A DNA stretch of 40,747 nt from positions 1 to 40,747 of the forward strand of contig SXIE01000128.1 of the NCBI GenBank assembly GCA_005772945.1, given 5' to 3'. This DNA comes from Pseudomonadota bacterium. GTDB taxonomy: Bacteria; Myxococcota; UBA9042; PHBI01. This document shows, piece after piece, positions 18,101 through 24,625 of the stretch. The position numbers and the translations under genes were made by a program. The notes under the pieces are model-generated. The model was given only the letters and a program-made list of their open reading frames with translations. It searched no databases and was not told the origin of the DNA. Numbering within the stretch: the stretch's first letter is position 1; each line of letters begins with the position of its first letter.

Positions 18101-18498
18101 GCTACGACCTCGTCGGCAACATCGATCACGACGCCGTGCTCGCGAGCGCCGACCGCTTCTGGGCCTGGGTCGCCGCGCGCTGGCCGGGCGCCCTGCTGCG
18201 GCCCGAGGTCCCGGTGCGGGCACGCGTCAGCGGCGCCGGAAACGCCCGCACGCTGGTCGGGACCATCGACCTCCTCGTCAAGACCGAGGACCGTACCGTG
18301 GTCATCGACCACAAGACCGCGCACGCACGCCACAACCCGGGGCACGTTGCGGACAAATATGCCACGCAGCTCGGGGCCTATCGCTTGGCACTCTCTGGCA
18401 CATTCGCGAAGGGCGGCGACCCGAGCGGAGGAGAGCGCGCCGTCGAGACCTGGCTGCACTTCCCGATGGCGGGCCTGATGGTGGCCCTCGTCGAGTAG
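15184..18498 (+). CDS. AddA-like UvrD-family helicase-nuclease
   Basis: All superfamily 1A helicase motifs are present. These are Walker A GASAGTGKT (residues 17-25), VTFTEKAAGEL (Ia), VVDELQDSG (motif II, D349-E350), GDPKQCIFEWNGAD (III), LGTNYRS (IV), TYHRAKGLEWPVVIL (V) and LLYVGFTRARDHL (VI). The C-terminal domain carries the nuclease residues GTIDLLVK (D1029) and VVIDHKTA (D1042-x-K1044), as in AddA and RecB. The 1104-residue length fits AddA. With the upstream subunit it should form an ATP-driven double-strand end-processing machine. Its place behind a WYL regulator inside an island argues for a defence role, or a plasmid- or phage-directed role, rather than the chromosomal repair AddAB. 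That is inference. Confidence 0.92.
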   Translation: MSDSDASQAARGLTVIGASAGTGKTRRLTDVVWDACRPHATESPSPISPERIVAVTFTEKAAGELADRIRTKLFAEGAADEALRLSQAYLGTVHAVGLRLIGEHALEAGQPPEVSMLPKDGGEILRTLLERAVPPDRQARLEALVEQLGVAWDNKAHRSLWQADIFKIVDAARANRIAVEALPAMAERSWLGFKAHLPAPTPGRDFDAELRAACRQALAADLGKDTTDKTAKVLKTLRDIVGYGDGAPAWRFWLKLAHLDPSVKSRQVFEPLRRLGDAHPAHPRLHEDLESYIKDAFAAAADVLRAFGAWKAERRVIDWNDMLDIALAVLDVPEIAADLGARLGLVVVDELQDSGPLQLALFARLHAIVGRSVWVGDPKQCIFEWNGADPGLMDALLSEVAQTGGESERLGTNYRSRAALVQGCSALFGAAFASVGMTPADVAVTPCQRRASDPPALSRLAPLGVAFIDAENGPAPEQLAATIAGMLARPDETPVLDRRSGAVRSVKAEDIAVLYYTNNECEALAVALRERGIPATAACGGVMQTPEGRAAMAALRLLLSGDEPLAEAELEALAGFSAFGNDPDRAREAWLAGLFTPQSERTRGRWTQLLDGVRSDLPALSPSAALDRAFAALDLPRAVLGWGEGDTGPQRQANLDALRRMARAYEAESAGGASAATLSGLARYLSDAHETKDRDAQHTSDGAGSVVVTTYHRAKGLEWPVVILASLDRGKKAEPFDVWPESTGAPSLANPLAGRWIRYWPWPYGNMDSGALRDAVENGPVGREVAERERRERLRLLYVGFTRARDHLVFAIPRTSKGAWKKAWLDELEIGQTKLVALPDTGEGIAHFHGPSGTGSVALACRRLFADETRFVIAAPRAFVRPAELVARPPRRIAPSSVAASDLRALGGVALRAGEVIVLGEPLGDRVKRRGTGPVDDAHAERVGLAVHGFLASDAPTAARATRLDRIASWLAGYDLVGNIDHDAVLASADRFWAWVAARWPGALLRPEVPVRARVSGAGNARTLVGTIDLLVKTEDRTVVIDHKTAHARHNPGHVADKYATQLGAYRLALSGTFAKGGDPSGGERAVETWLHFPMAGLMVALVE

Positions 18499-18558
18499 GG
18501 GCGGCGAGGTCGTCAGCGTCTTGGTTCACGATCGGCCGCGGCGCTCGGGCATCCAAAG

Positions 18559-18575
18559 GAAAGTTTGTTCAGTAC
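18559..18575 (+). promoter_or_regulatory. LexA-like (SOS) box 6 (weak left half)
   Basis: The site is GAAAGTTTGTTCAGTAC. The right half GTTCAGT is perfect and the left half is GAAA, so the palindrome is imperfect. Spacer GTTT fits the RYBY of the M. xanthus consensus as I recall it. It lies 61 bp after the AddA-like gene and 291 bp before the deacetylase start, further than the other boxes. Confidence 0.45.
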
Positions 18576-18866
18576 GCAGCACGCTGACGAACAGGGTGCA
18601 TCGTGCGTGATGAGAGTCCCCACACGGGGAATCCGATGACGGTTGTCGGCGCCCGCCGCGGCCAATCGACATCGATCGGCCGTCCTGCGGCGAGGAGAAA
18701 TCCCATGCGGGTCTCCCTGCTCGTTGTCTGCTCCGCCTGGATCGCCATGGCCACGATGGCGCTCAAGGGGCGCGACCTCTTTTGCAAGGCGCGCAAGCAC
18801 TCACCGCGCGGCCCCGCCCTATCTTCGCATCCTCACATCCGGCGCCCTGAGCGCCAAGGAGTCCCT
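18576..18866 (+). other. Long leader before the deacetylase gene
   Basis: This 291-bp stretch separates box 6 from the deacetylase start. It contains a short perfect hairpin, TCCCC-ACAC-GGGGA (near 18614-18627), without a T-run. A second possible start at 18704 (GAGGAGAAATCCCATG) is in frame with the deacetylase and would add a hydrophobic N-terminus (MRVSLLVVCSAWIAMATMAL). I prefer the later start. This leader may be an untranslated region, or it may encode a signal-like extension. Confidence 0.4.
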
Positions 18867-19865
18867 ATGCCCGAAGCCCCACCGAGCCTCGCGCCGAACG
18901 GCAAGCGTCATTTGCACGAGCCGATGCTCGACCTCTACTACCGGCCGGAGATGGCGGTCACGTTCGATCCCGCCGGCAACTTCTCGCGCAGCCCGTCGAA
19001 GCCGCGGCGGTTCGTCGCGCACCTCGGGGCGTCGACGCTTGCGCCGTTCGTCACCACGCGCGGAGACTTCCCGCCGCTCACACGCGACGACCTGACGTTG
19101 GCGCACACGGAGGAGTATGTGGACGCGTTCCTCGCGGGGCGCGCGCCGCGCGCGACGGGTAGCGGCCTCGCGTGGACCCCCGAGTTCGCGGACACGGTGC
19201 GCTATACCAATGGCAGTCTCGTCGCCGCCGTCCGAGGCGCGCTCGCGAGCCCGGCGCGCATCGCGCTCAGCCCGACCAGCGGCTTCCATCACGCGCGCCC
19301 GACGGGCGGCAGCGGCTTCTGCACCTTCAGCGGTCAGGTGATTGCCGGCGTCATCGCCTGGCGTGAAGCGGGCGCACGCGGCGCGTGGATCGATCTCGAC
19401 GCACATTTTGGCAATTCCATCGAGGACTCGCGACGCGCCTTCCCCGAGCTGGCCGAGGCTATCCCGGCGGGCTGCAACATCAACCCCTCGGGGCACGGGC
19501 CGGACTACCTCGCAGACCTCGAGCGGCAGCTCGCGATGCTCGGCGCGCGCGTCCTCGCCGGCGAGATCCAGTACGTCGCCGTCGCCCACGGGGCCGACTC
19601 GCATCGCGACGACGACCTCGGCGGACAGTGCTCGACGGACGAGTGGCTGGCCGCGAGCCACCTCGTCTATGGCGCCGTCGGCGCGTGGAGCCAAGCGCTC
19701 GGGCGCCCCGTCCCGCTCGTGCTCGCGCTCTTCGGTGGCTACCGGCACGACGCGCCCGAGAGCGTCCTCGAGCTGCATCTCGCCGACACGGCCATCGCCT
19801 TAGGGACGCTCGCGCCGGTCACCATGACCTATGTGCCACATGTGGTTTCGAAGGCAGGTGACTGA
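18867..19865 (+). CDS. Histone-deacetylase-fold amidohydrolase
   Basis: The 332-residue enzyme has the zinc hydrolase signatures of the HDAC family. These are SGFHHARPTGG (H141-H142, the proton-relay pair), WIDLDAHFGN (D178 and H180, zinc ligands), VAHGADSHRDD (third zinc ligand in GAD) and LFGGYRHDAPE (catalytic tyrosine). All expected catalytic residues are present. Bacterial members deacetylate polyamines or other small molecules, and a few act on proteins. The substrate here is unknown. The start is supported by AAGGAGTCCCTATG. An IS630-type element begins right at the stop codon, so the last few residues may come from the element rather than the original gene. Confidence 0.88.
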   Translation: MPEAPPSLAPNGKRHLHEPMLDLYYRPEMAVTFDPAGNFSRSPSKPRRFVAHLGASTLAPFVTTRGDFPPLTRDDLTLAHTEEYVDAFLAGRAPRATGSGLAWTPEFADTVRYTNGSLVAAVRGALASPARIALSPTSGFHHARPTGGSGFCTFSGQVIAGVIAWREAGARGAWIDLDAHFGNSIEDSRRAFPELAEAIPAGCNINPSGHGPDYLADLERQLAMLGARVLAGEIQYVAVAHGADSHRDDDLGGQCSTDEWLAASHLVYGAVGAWSQALGRPVPLVLALFGGYRHDAPESVLELHLADTAIALGTLAPVTMTYVPHVVSKAGD

Positions 19866-19880
19866 CAGCGCCGATCGAGT

Positions 19881-20113
19881 TCACCGAGCGCGGTATCCGG
19901 CGTCCTTGAACCAGCTGACGATGTGGCTTCTCGGTAAGTCGTTCATGGCGCGCACGATCTCGCGGTCGACGGCGTCACGTGAGCGGGCTTTGGCTCGTCG
20001 AAGTCGCTCTTTGAGCCAGGCCCAGAAGGTCTCGATCGGGTTCAGCTCGGGCGAGTATGACGGCAGGAGGAGGAGCCGCGCGCCTGCGCCTTCGATGAGT
20101 TCTCGCACCCGCG
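19881..20113 (-). pseudogene. IS630 transposase second frame, C-terminal part
   Basis: This piece encodes RELIEGAGARLLLLPSYSPE, then LNPIETFWAWLKERLRR, and ends in FKDAGYRAR. It carries the final catalytic glutamate (NPIE) of the DDE domain of IS630/Tc1-type transposases. It is cut from its N-terminal part by the IS66 insertion. A naive start upstream of 20113 lies inside IS66 sequence and is not genuine. Confidence 0.85.
20106..20113. repeat. 8-bp target-site duplication, left copy
   Basis: CACCCGCG immediately precedes the IS66 left end and is repeated exactly at 22519-22526. Eight bases is the usual duplication length for IS66 elements. Confidence 0.92.
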
Positions 20114-20137
20114 GTAACCGGTCGGCCGGGTGCACAC
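20114..20137 (+). repeat. IS66 left terminal inverted repeat
   Basis: The end starts GTAACCGGTCGGCCGGGTGC and pairs with the right end, which on the minus strand starts GTAACCGATCGGCACGGTGC. The two differ at three of these twenty positions. Confidence 0.88.
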
Positions 20138-20183
20138 TCCCCGGATGACCCTCGCCGGTCTACTCGTGCCTGCGGAGGCGGAT

Positions 20184-20498
20184 ATGGCAAAGCGGCGATC
20201 GCGGAAGCATGGCGAGTGGTGCAAGCTCATCGAGACCCTGGAGCGTTCTGGCCAGAGCTCCCGGGAGTTCGCGGCCGCCCGGAGCCTCGACCCGTCGACG
20301 GTGGCGTGGTGGCGGTCGAGGCTGCGGCGCGAGGCGCGTGCCCAACTTTTCGTGCCGGTGGAGGTCTCCGATGCCGAGCCGGCGCGGCTCGGACGCCTCG
20401 AGGTGAGGTTGCCGTCCGGCATCGTGCTGACCTTCGAGGAGTCCTTCGATACTGCCGGTCTGCGCGGCCTGATTGCCACGCTCATGGGGGCGACGTGA
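20184..20498 (+). CDS. tnpA: IS66 accessory protein TnpA
   Basis: The 104-residue protein starts MAKRRSRKHGEWCKLIETLE and contains a helix-turn-helix-like stretch (SSREFAAARSLDPSTVAWWR). It continues FVPVEVSD and ends with LRGLIATLMGA, as in IS66 TnpA. The start at 20184 is chosen because GGAGG lies at 20174-20178. TnpA is required for transposition of IS66 elements, probably by binding DNA. Its stop overlaps the tnpB start (GTGA). Confidence 0.88.
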   Translation: MAKRRSRKHGEWCKLIETLERSGQSSREFAAARSLDPSTVAWWRSRLRREARAQLFVPVEVSDAEPARLGRLEVRLPSGIVLTFEESFDTAGLRGLIATLMGAT

Positions 20499-20878
20499 TC
20501 GGGCTGCCGGGCTCGGTGCGCATCTATTTGGCCACAGGCGCGGTCGACCTTCGCAATGGTCCCGACGGCCTGGCGGCCGTGGTCAGGAAGGCCTTCGACG
20601 ACTCCGTCTTTTCGGGCCACCTCTTCGTGTTTCTGTCGCGCCGCTCGGACCGCGTGAAGATCCTCTGGTGGGATCGGGGCGGCTATGTCGTCTATTACAA
20701 GCGCCTCGAAAAGGGTCGCTTTCGGCGTCCGGCGAACCCGTCCGCGGCGACGCGCGTGACGCTGTCGGCAGCCGAGCTGAGTTCGCTCCTGGAGGGCATC
20801 GACCTCACGCGGGCCAAGCGCAGCAAGCTCTGGGAGCCCGCCTGCCGAAAGGGGATCGACTCGCCTTCACCGATGTGA
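20495..20878 (+). CDS. tnpB: IS66 accessory protein TnpB
   Basis: The product carries the hallmark IS66 Orf2 sequence VRIYLATGAVDLRNGPDGLA, followed by LFVFLSRRSDRVKILWWDRG and FRRP. It starts with GTG at 20495, overlapping the tnpA stop by four bases, which gives 127 residues. This protein is unrelated to the RNA-guided TnpB of IS200/IS605 elements. The gene is intact. Confidence 0.92.
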   Translation: MIGLPGSVRIYLATGAVDLRNGPDGLAAVVRKAFDDSVFSGHLFVFLSRRSDRVKILWWDRGGYVVYYKRLEKGRFRRPANPSAATRVTLSAAELSSLLEGIDLTRAKRSKLWEPACRKGIDSPSPM

Positions 20879-20891
20879 TCAAAGCTTCGGG

Positions 20892-22370
20892 ATGGCACGG
20901 CCACACGATTGCAGCTACCGCACCGAGGCCGACGGCCTGCGCACCGAGCTCGTCGACACGCAGGCCCAGCTCGCGACGGTGCAAGCGCGCGTGGACGAGC
21001 TCGAGCGTGCACTCGCGGCGCAGGCGAAGAAGGCGATCGGTCGCACGTCGGAGCGTCGCAAGTTCGCCGAAGACGCCCCGGCGGCCCGCCCCAAGAACGA
21101 CGCCGCGGCGCAAGAGAAGCGGGCCGAGAAGCGCGCGGCGCGGAGCACGTTGCCGACCGTCGCCGTGCCGCACGCGGTTCCGGAGGCCGAGCGCACGTCG
21201 TGCACGGAATGCGGCGCGTCGTGTTTCGTGGAAGTCGCGCGCGACGTCTCGAGCGAATACGAGTGGGTCCCGGGGCACCTCGTGCGTCGGGTGCACCTGC
21301 GCGAGACGTTGCGCTGCGCGGCCTGCAACCACTTCGTGCGCGCGCCGGCGCCGCCACGCGTTGTCGACAACGGGCAATACGGGCCAGGTTTCGTCGCGCG
21401 CGTCATCGTCCACAAATGTGCCGACTGCGTGCCGCTGCATCGCCAGGTGAAGGCCCTGGCGCGCGACGGATTGCATGTCGCGCCCTCGACGCTGGTCGAC
21501 CTCTTTCGGCGCGGCGCGGAGCTCATCGAGCCCATCTACAACCGCATGCGTGATCTCGTGAAAATGAGCGCGTGGGTCCACGCCGACGAGACGTCGCTCA
21601 AGATGCAGAAGGTCGAGAAGCTCGGCTTCATCTGGACGTTCGCGACGCCCGCGGTCATCGTGTACTGCTTCAGCCCGGACCGCAGCGGCGAGACGCCGTG
21701 CGAGGTCCTGGGCGATTCCGAGGGCGTCTTGGTCGTCGACGGCTACACCGGCTACAACGCCGTCACCGTCCCTGGCAAGCGCGTGCGCGCCGGCTGCAAC
21801 GCCCACGCCCGGCGCAAGTTCTTCGAGGCCCAAGACGGCGGCGGCGACGCCGCCAAGAACATCCTCGGGCAATTCGCCGTGGTCTTCGCCGTCGAGCGCG
21901 AGGCCGCGGGCGACGACATCGTCGGAAAGCCGCGACACCTCGAGATGCGACGCGAACGGTCGCGACCCGCGATGCAGTGGATCAAGGATTGGTGCGACAA
22001 ACACGCCGACGACCACGCGCCCAAGAGCCCGATGGGCGCCGCCGTCCGCTACTTTCGCAACCAATGGGAAGCGCTCACCGTCTTCCTCGACGACGCGCGC
22101 ATCTCACCCGACAACAACTGGAGCGAGCGCCTTCTCCGAATCATTGCACTCGGGCGCAACAATTACCTCTTCGTCGGCCACGAAGAGGGCGGGGACAACC
22201 TTGCGATGCTCTGTTCGATCATCGCGACCTGCGACTCGCACGGCGTCAATCCTGCTGCCTATCTCGCCGACATCTTCATCCGCGTTCAGGCACATCCCGC
22301 CGACCGAATCGACGAGCTTCTTCCCCATCGCTGGAAGCAGCTCGTCGCACAGCCGGCCGCCGGTCCCTGA
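20892..22370 (+). CDS. tnpC: IS66 transposase TnpC
   Basis: The 492-residue transposase has an N-terminal coiled coil (TELVDTQAQLATVQARVDEL) and a zinc-ribbon-like cysteine pair set (CTECG, then CAACN). The DDE catalytic core is intact, with HADETSL (about residue 231), VVDGYTGYN (about 283) and NNWSER (about 413). The C-terminal IS66 block (IALGRNNYLFVGHEEGGDNL) follows. There is no frameshift, so the element is probably active. Confidence 0.95.
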   Translation: MARPHDCSYRTEADGLRTELVDTQAQLATVQARVDELERALAAQAKKAIGRTSERRKFAEDAPAARPKNDAAAQEKRAEKRAARSTLPTVAVPHAVPEAERTSCTECGASCFVEVARDVSSEYEWVPGHLVRRVHLRETLRCAACNHFVRAPAPPRVVDNGQYGPGFVARVIVHKCADCVPLHRQVKALARDGLHVAPSTLVDLFRRGAELIEPIYNRMRDLVKMSAWVHADETSLKMQKVEKLGFIWTFATPAVIVYCFSPDRSGETPCEVLGDSEGVLVVDGYTGYNAVTVPGKRVRAGCNAHARRKFFEAQDGGGDAAKNILGQFAVVFAVEREAAGDDIVGKPRHLEMRRERSRPAMQWIKDWCDKHADDHAPKSPMGAAVRYFRNQWEALTVFLDDARISPDNNWSERLLRIIALGRNNYLFVGHEEGGDNLAMLCSIIATCDSHGVNPAAYLADIFIRVQAHPADRIDELLPHRWKQLVAQPAAGP

Positions 22371-22494
22371 CCACTGGGCTCATCCGTAACCTCAGCACGC
22401 CGCCCTGCTGGCGGGCCCGAGACGTGCGCACGACGCGACCGATCTGTCCGACGTCGGGTTCGGCACAAGTGCGGCGAGAGCGCCACGTCCGACG

Positions 22495-22518
22495 TGCGGC
22501 ACCGTGCCGATCGGTTAC
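22495..22518 (-). repeat. IS66 right terminal inverted repeat
   Basis: On the minus strand the end starts GTAACCGATCGGCACGGTGC, matching the left end. It is followed directly by the second target-site copy. Confidence 0.88.
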
Positions 22519-22526
22519 CACCCGCG
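22519..22526. repeat. 8-bp target-site duplication, right copy
   Basis: CACCCGCG follows the IS66 right end and is identical to 20106-20113. Confidence 0.92.
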
Positions 22527-22868
22527 CTACTCGGTGAGCACCGAGCCGATCCATGATGACGACATCCCCAGGCTTGAGTTCGGGGCTGAGCACCTGCTCG
22601 ACGTACGCCGTGAAGACGTCGCCCGAAGTCGCGGCGTTGATCGTCGCCATGGCGATTAGCCCCGACAGGGATAGCGCGCCGATCAGCGTGATCACCTGAC
22701 CGCGGTTCCGGGGGACATAGTCGTAGACCCGCTCACCTCGTGGACTACGCCCGCGGGTCGGAGTCATCGAGGTCGTGACGCCAGACTCGTCGATGAAGAC
22801 GAGGCGACCACCTGCGATTCGGCGTTGGACTCGGCCATGTTTGTCGCGGTCGGCCTCGCCCGCCAGCG

Positions 22869-23246
22869 TCATTCGCTCCGTTGCGACGAGGCCCTTTTTT
22901 TGAGCGTGTAACCGAGCTTGGCGACGGCACGAACCGTGCTGCTCCGGTGTCTTGACGTGCCCAGCGCGCGGTTCCAGCGTTCGGTGAGTTCCTCGTACGT
23001 GAGGTCCGGGTTGCGATCGATGATCCGCTTGAGCACCCCGAGCTGCTTTGGAGTCATCGTCGACGGGGGGCCGTATCGGCGAGGTCGAGGCTCCAAACCG
23101 CCGGTCTCCCGCTTAAGCGCCACAAGTCGGCGCATCGTCACTTCCCCGATCTTGAACTGCTTTGCCACCAGCCACTGCGGCAGCAGTCCCTCCTCGTACA
23201 CTTCAATGACCCGCCGACGTAGATCGAGAGAAAGGGCTTGTGTCAT
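22869..23246 (-). CDS. IS630 transposase first frame (helix-turn-helix part)
   Basis: The 125-residue product starts MTQALSLDLRRRVIEVYEEG and has the tandem helix-turn-helix region of IS630 transposases (LVAKQFKIGEVTMRRLVAL, then TYEELTERWNRALG). It stops shortly after GYTLKKRASSQRSE. A run of seven A's near its end allows a -1 shift into the DDE frame, as known for several IS630 elements. GGAGG lies seven bases before the ATG. Confidence 0.88.
   Translation of the reverse strand: MTQALSLDLRRRVIEVYEEGLLPQWLVAKQFKIGEVTMRRLVALKRETGGLEPRPRRYGPPSTMTPKQLGVLKRIIDRNPDLTYEELTERWNRALGTSRHRSSTVRAVAKLGYTLKKRASSQRSE
22895..22901 (-). promoter_or_regulatory. Probable programmed -1 frameshift site (A7)
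   Basis: On the minus strand the sequence is CTCAAAAAAAGGGCC, giving the slippery heptamer A-AAA-AAA next to GGG. The zero frame reads L-K-K-R-A and stops about ten codons later. The -1 frame reads L-K-K-K-G-L-V-A-T-E-R-M-T-L and enters the DDE domain. Confidence 0.75.
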
Positions 23247-23335
23247 GTGGCCTCCTCACGCGGTAGGCACTCCTTGGATCATGCAGTCAGCCGCGCGTCG
23301 AGTTTCCGCTCCGTGATCCGGAGCGGGGCTGTGAG

Positions 23336-24490
23336 ATGGACTTGATGGCCACGATTCCCGAAGCCGTCCTCGATCTGATCAAGGATCGCCGCGTCCGCTT
23401 CGCCGGCTGCAGAATGACCCACATGTGGGGTACCAGCCTGAACTATGCCCCCCCCGTGCCTCTGGCGCAGGCGCTGCGCTACATCGAGCGGCACATCCCC
23501 CGGATGTGGAGTGCGAGCGCCTACCTCGACGACAACACCTTCCTCGTGTTCGATCCGCAGACCGGGTTCGTGCGGCACGCGCCGGTGCCCCCGCCCCCTG
23601 CCCCAGAGCCTTACGACCCCCACTCGCCCGCAGCCCAAGCATACGCTCAGCGCAAGGCCGATGAGCGCGCCCGCGAGGCCGTTCGCCACGCCCTTCGGAA
23701 GCGCACCGAGGGCAATCTCGAGGGCACGATCAAGACGCTCGTCAAGGCCGCAGGCAAGGCGCTCGACAATGCGAGACTCGCTTGCACGCTCGCGAAGATG
23801 CTCTCCGAGGCGGGCAAGGACGAGGCGGCAGAGCGGTGGTTTCTCCATGCCATGAAGGTCGCACCCGACGACCTCGATGTGCGAATGGGCTACGGCACCT
23901 TCCTCGGATTGAGCGGGCGGACGGCGGAGGCCCGTACGCTCCTCGCGGCGGTACACGAGGAGGTCCGTGCGCTCCTCGCGGCCGCCGACCCCTTGGACCG
24001 GGATCGGCTCGCAGACCTCGAGGATTTCGCCGTGGCTGCCCAGATCAACCTGGCGCACGCGGCCTTCGAGGCCGGCGAAAGCGCGCTCGCACGCGAGCTC
24101 GCCACGCCCTGGTTGAGCCACCCCGAGCACGGTTCCTGGGCCCACAGCGTGCTCGCGGACATCGTCGAGCGCGACCGGCTCGACCCCACGCAGCTGGCCA
24201 AAGAGGGCCTCGCCACCGGGCAGGTGTCTCCGCACATGGTCTGCCATCTGCTGGAGCGAGCGGTCGAGGCCGAGCCCTGCGACTTCGTGGCGCTCGACAG
24301 CATCATCGGGCGCGCGGACGCCTGCTTCGCGTTCGACTGGAAGCACGCGGAGCCCGAACTCGTCGCGGTGCTCGCGCAGGCGCGGCAGCGGTTCCTTCGC
24401 GGCGTGATGCTCCGGGTGGTGGAGGCGAGCGCGTGCCCGCATCTCGCCGCGCTGTTGGCGCCCGCCGCTGATGGGGACGATGGGGCGTAA
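23336..24490 (+). CDS. TPR-containing protein (paralogue 2), 384 aa
   Basis: Residues from about 125 onward are paralogous to the N-terminal 280 residues of the protein at 4524. Shared stretches include AERWFLHAMKVAPDDLDVRMGYG, RLDPTQLAKEGLATGQVSPHM and RADACFAFDWK. The first 90 residues (LDLIKDRRVRFAGCRMTHMW, then YIERHIPRMWSASAYLDDN) are absent from the other copy and I do not recognise them. A proline-rich linker follows. The long C-terminal extension of paralogue 1 is missing. The start is uncertain: ATG 23336 and ATG 23345 are both possible, and the IS630 end lies about 45 bp upstream, so the original promoter may be lost. Confidence 0.8.
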   Translation: MDLMATIPEAVLDLIKDRRVRFAGCRMTHMWGTSLNYAPPVPLAQALRYIERHIPRMWSASAYLDDNTFLVFDPQTGFVRHAPVPPPPAPEPYDPHSPAAQAYAQRKADERAREAVRHALRKRTEGNLEGTIKTLVKAAGKALDNARLACTLAKMLSEAGKDEAAERWFLHAMKVAPDDLDVRMGYGTFLGLSGRTAEARTLLAAVHEEVRALLAAADPLDRDRLADLEDFAVAAQINLAHAAFEAGESALARELATPWLSHPEHGSWAHSVLADIVERDRLDPTQLAKEGLATGQVSPHMVCHLLERAVEAEPCDFVALDSIIGRADACFAFDWKHAEPELVAVLAQARQRFLRGVMLRVVEASACPHLAALLAPAADGDDGA

Positions 24491-24544
24491 CCGCCCCGAA
24501 GACACCCACCGCGCTCACCCAAGCGCCGTCGACCCCTCGAGGTG

Positions 24545-24561
24545 GTTCGTTTGTTCAGTGG
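24545..24561 (+). promoter_or_regulatory. LexA-like (SOS) box 7 (weak left half)
   Basis: The site is GTTCGTTTGTTCAGTGG. The right half GTTCAGTG is intact and the left half GTTC departs from GAAC. Spacer GTTT fits RYBY. It lies 64 bp before the giant lipoprotein gene. Confidence 0.45.
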
Positions 24562-24625
24562 GCTGGAGCCGCGCGGCCGTGTGCAACTCTCCGGAGCATT
24601 CGCACCACCCGCCGGGAGACCCGTC

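Larger units (their letters stand above)
20114..22518 (+). mobile_element. Complete IS66-family insertion sequence (2405 bp)
   Basis: The element has the standard IS66 order tnpA-tnpB-tnpC, terminal inverted repeats beginning GTAACCG, and an exact 8-bp target duplication (CACCCGCG). All three genes are open, so the element looks recently inserted and potentially active. It sits in the DDE domain of an IS630-family transposase. Confidence 0.93.
22519..22901 (-). pseudogene. IS630 transposase second frame, N-terminal part
   Basis: This frame continues the first one after a -1 shift. It encodes LVFIDESGVTTSMTPTRGRS, then GQVITLIGALSLSG and DVVIMDRLGAHRVARV, which include the first two catalytic aspartates (FIDES and VIMDRLGAH). 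It is broken by the IS66 insertion at 22518. Joined to 19881-20113 it would complete a DDE transposase. Confidence 0.85.
19859..23289 (-). mobile_element. IS630-family element interrupted by an IS66 element (ends approximate)
   Basis: The outer element encodes a two-frame IS630-type transposase on the minus strand. An IS66-family element at 20114-22518 interrupts it. Removing that element and one copy of its 8-bp duplication restores the transposase frame. The ends are not certain. A short inverted match, TGACTG at 19859-19864 and its complement at 23284-23289, is the best candidate I see, but I find no clear TA duplication. The insertion separates the deacetylase from the second TPR gene. 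Confidence 0.6.

Noticed and set aside
18610..18640. CRISPR-repeat-like hairpin (GTCCCCACACGGGGAATCC)
   Set aside because: It resembles type I-E repeats, but only one copy is present, with no spacers or cas genes.
20036..20041. GTTCAG inside coding DNA (also near 3356, 8565, 31190, 32811 and 34013)
   Set aside because: These lack the following T and the GAAC-like left half and lie within genes, so they are not counted as boxes.
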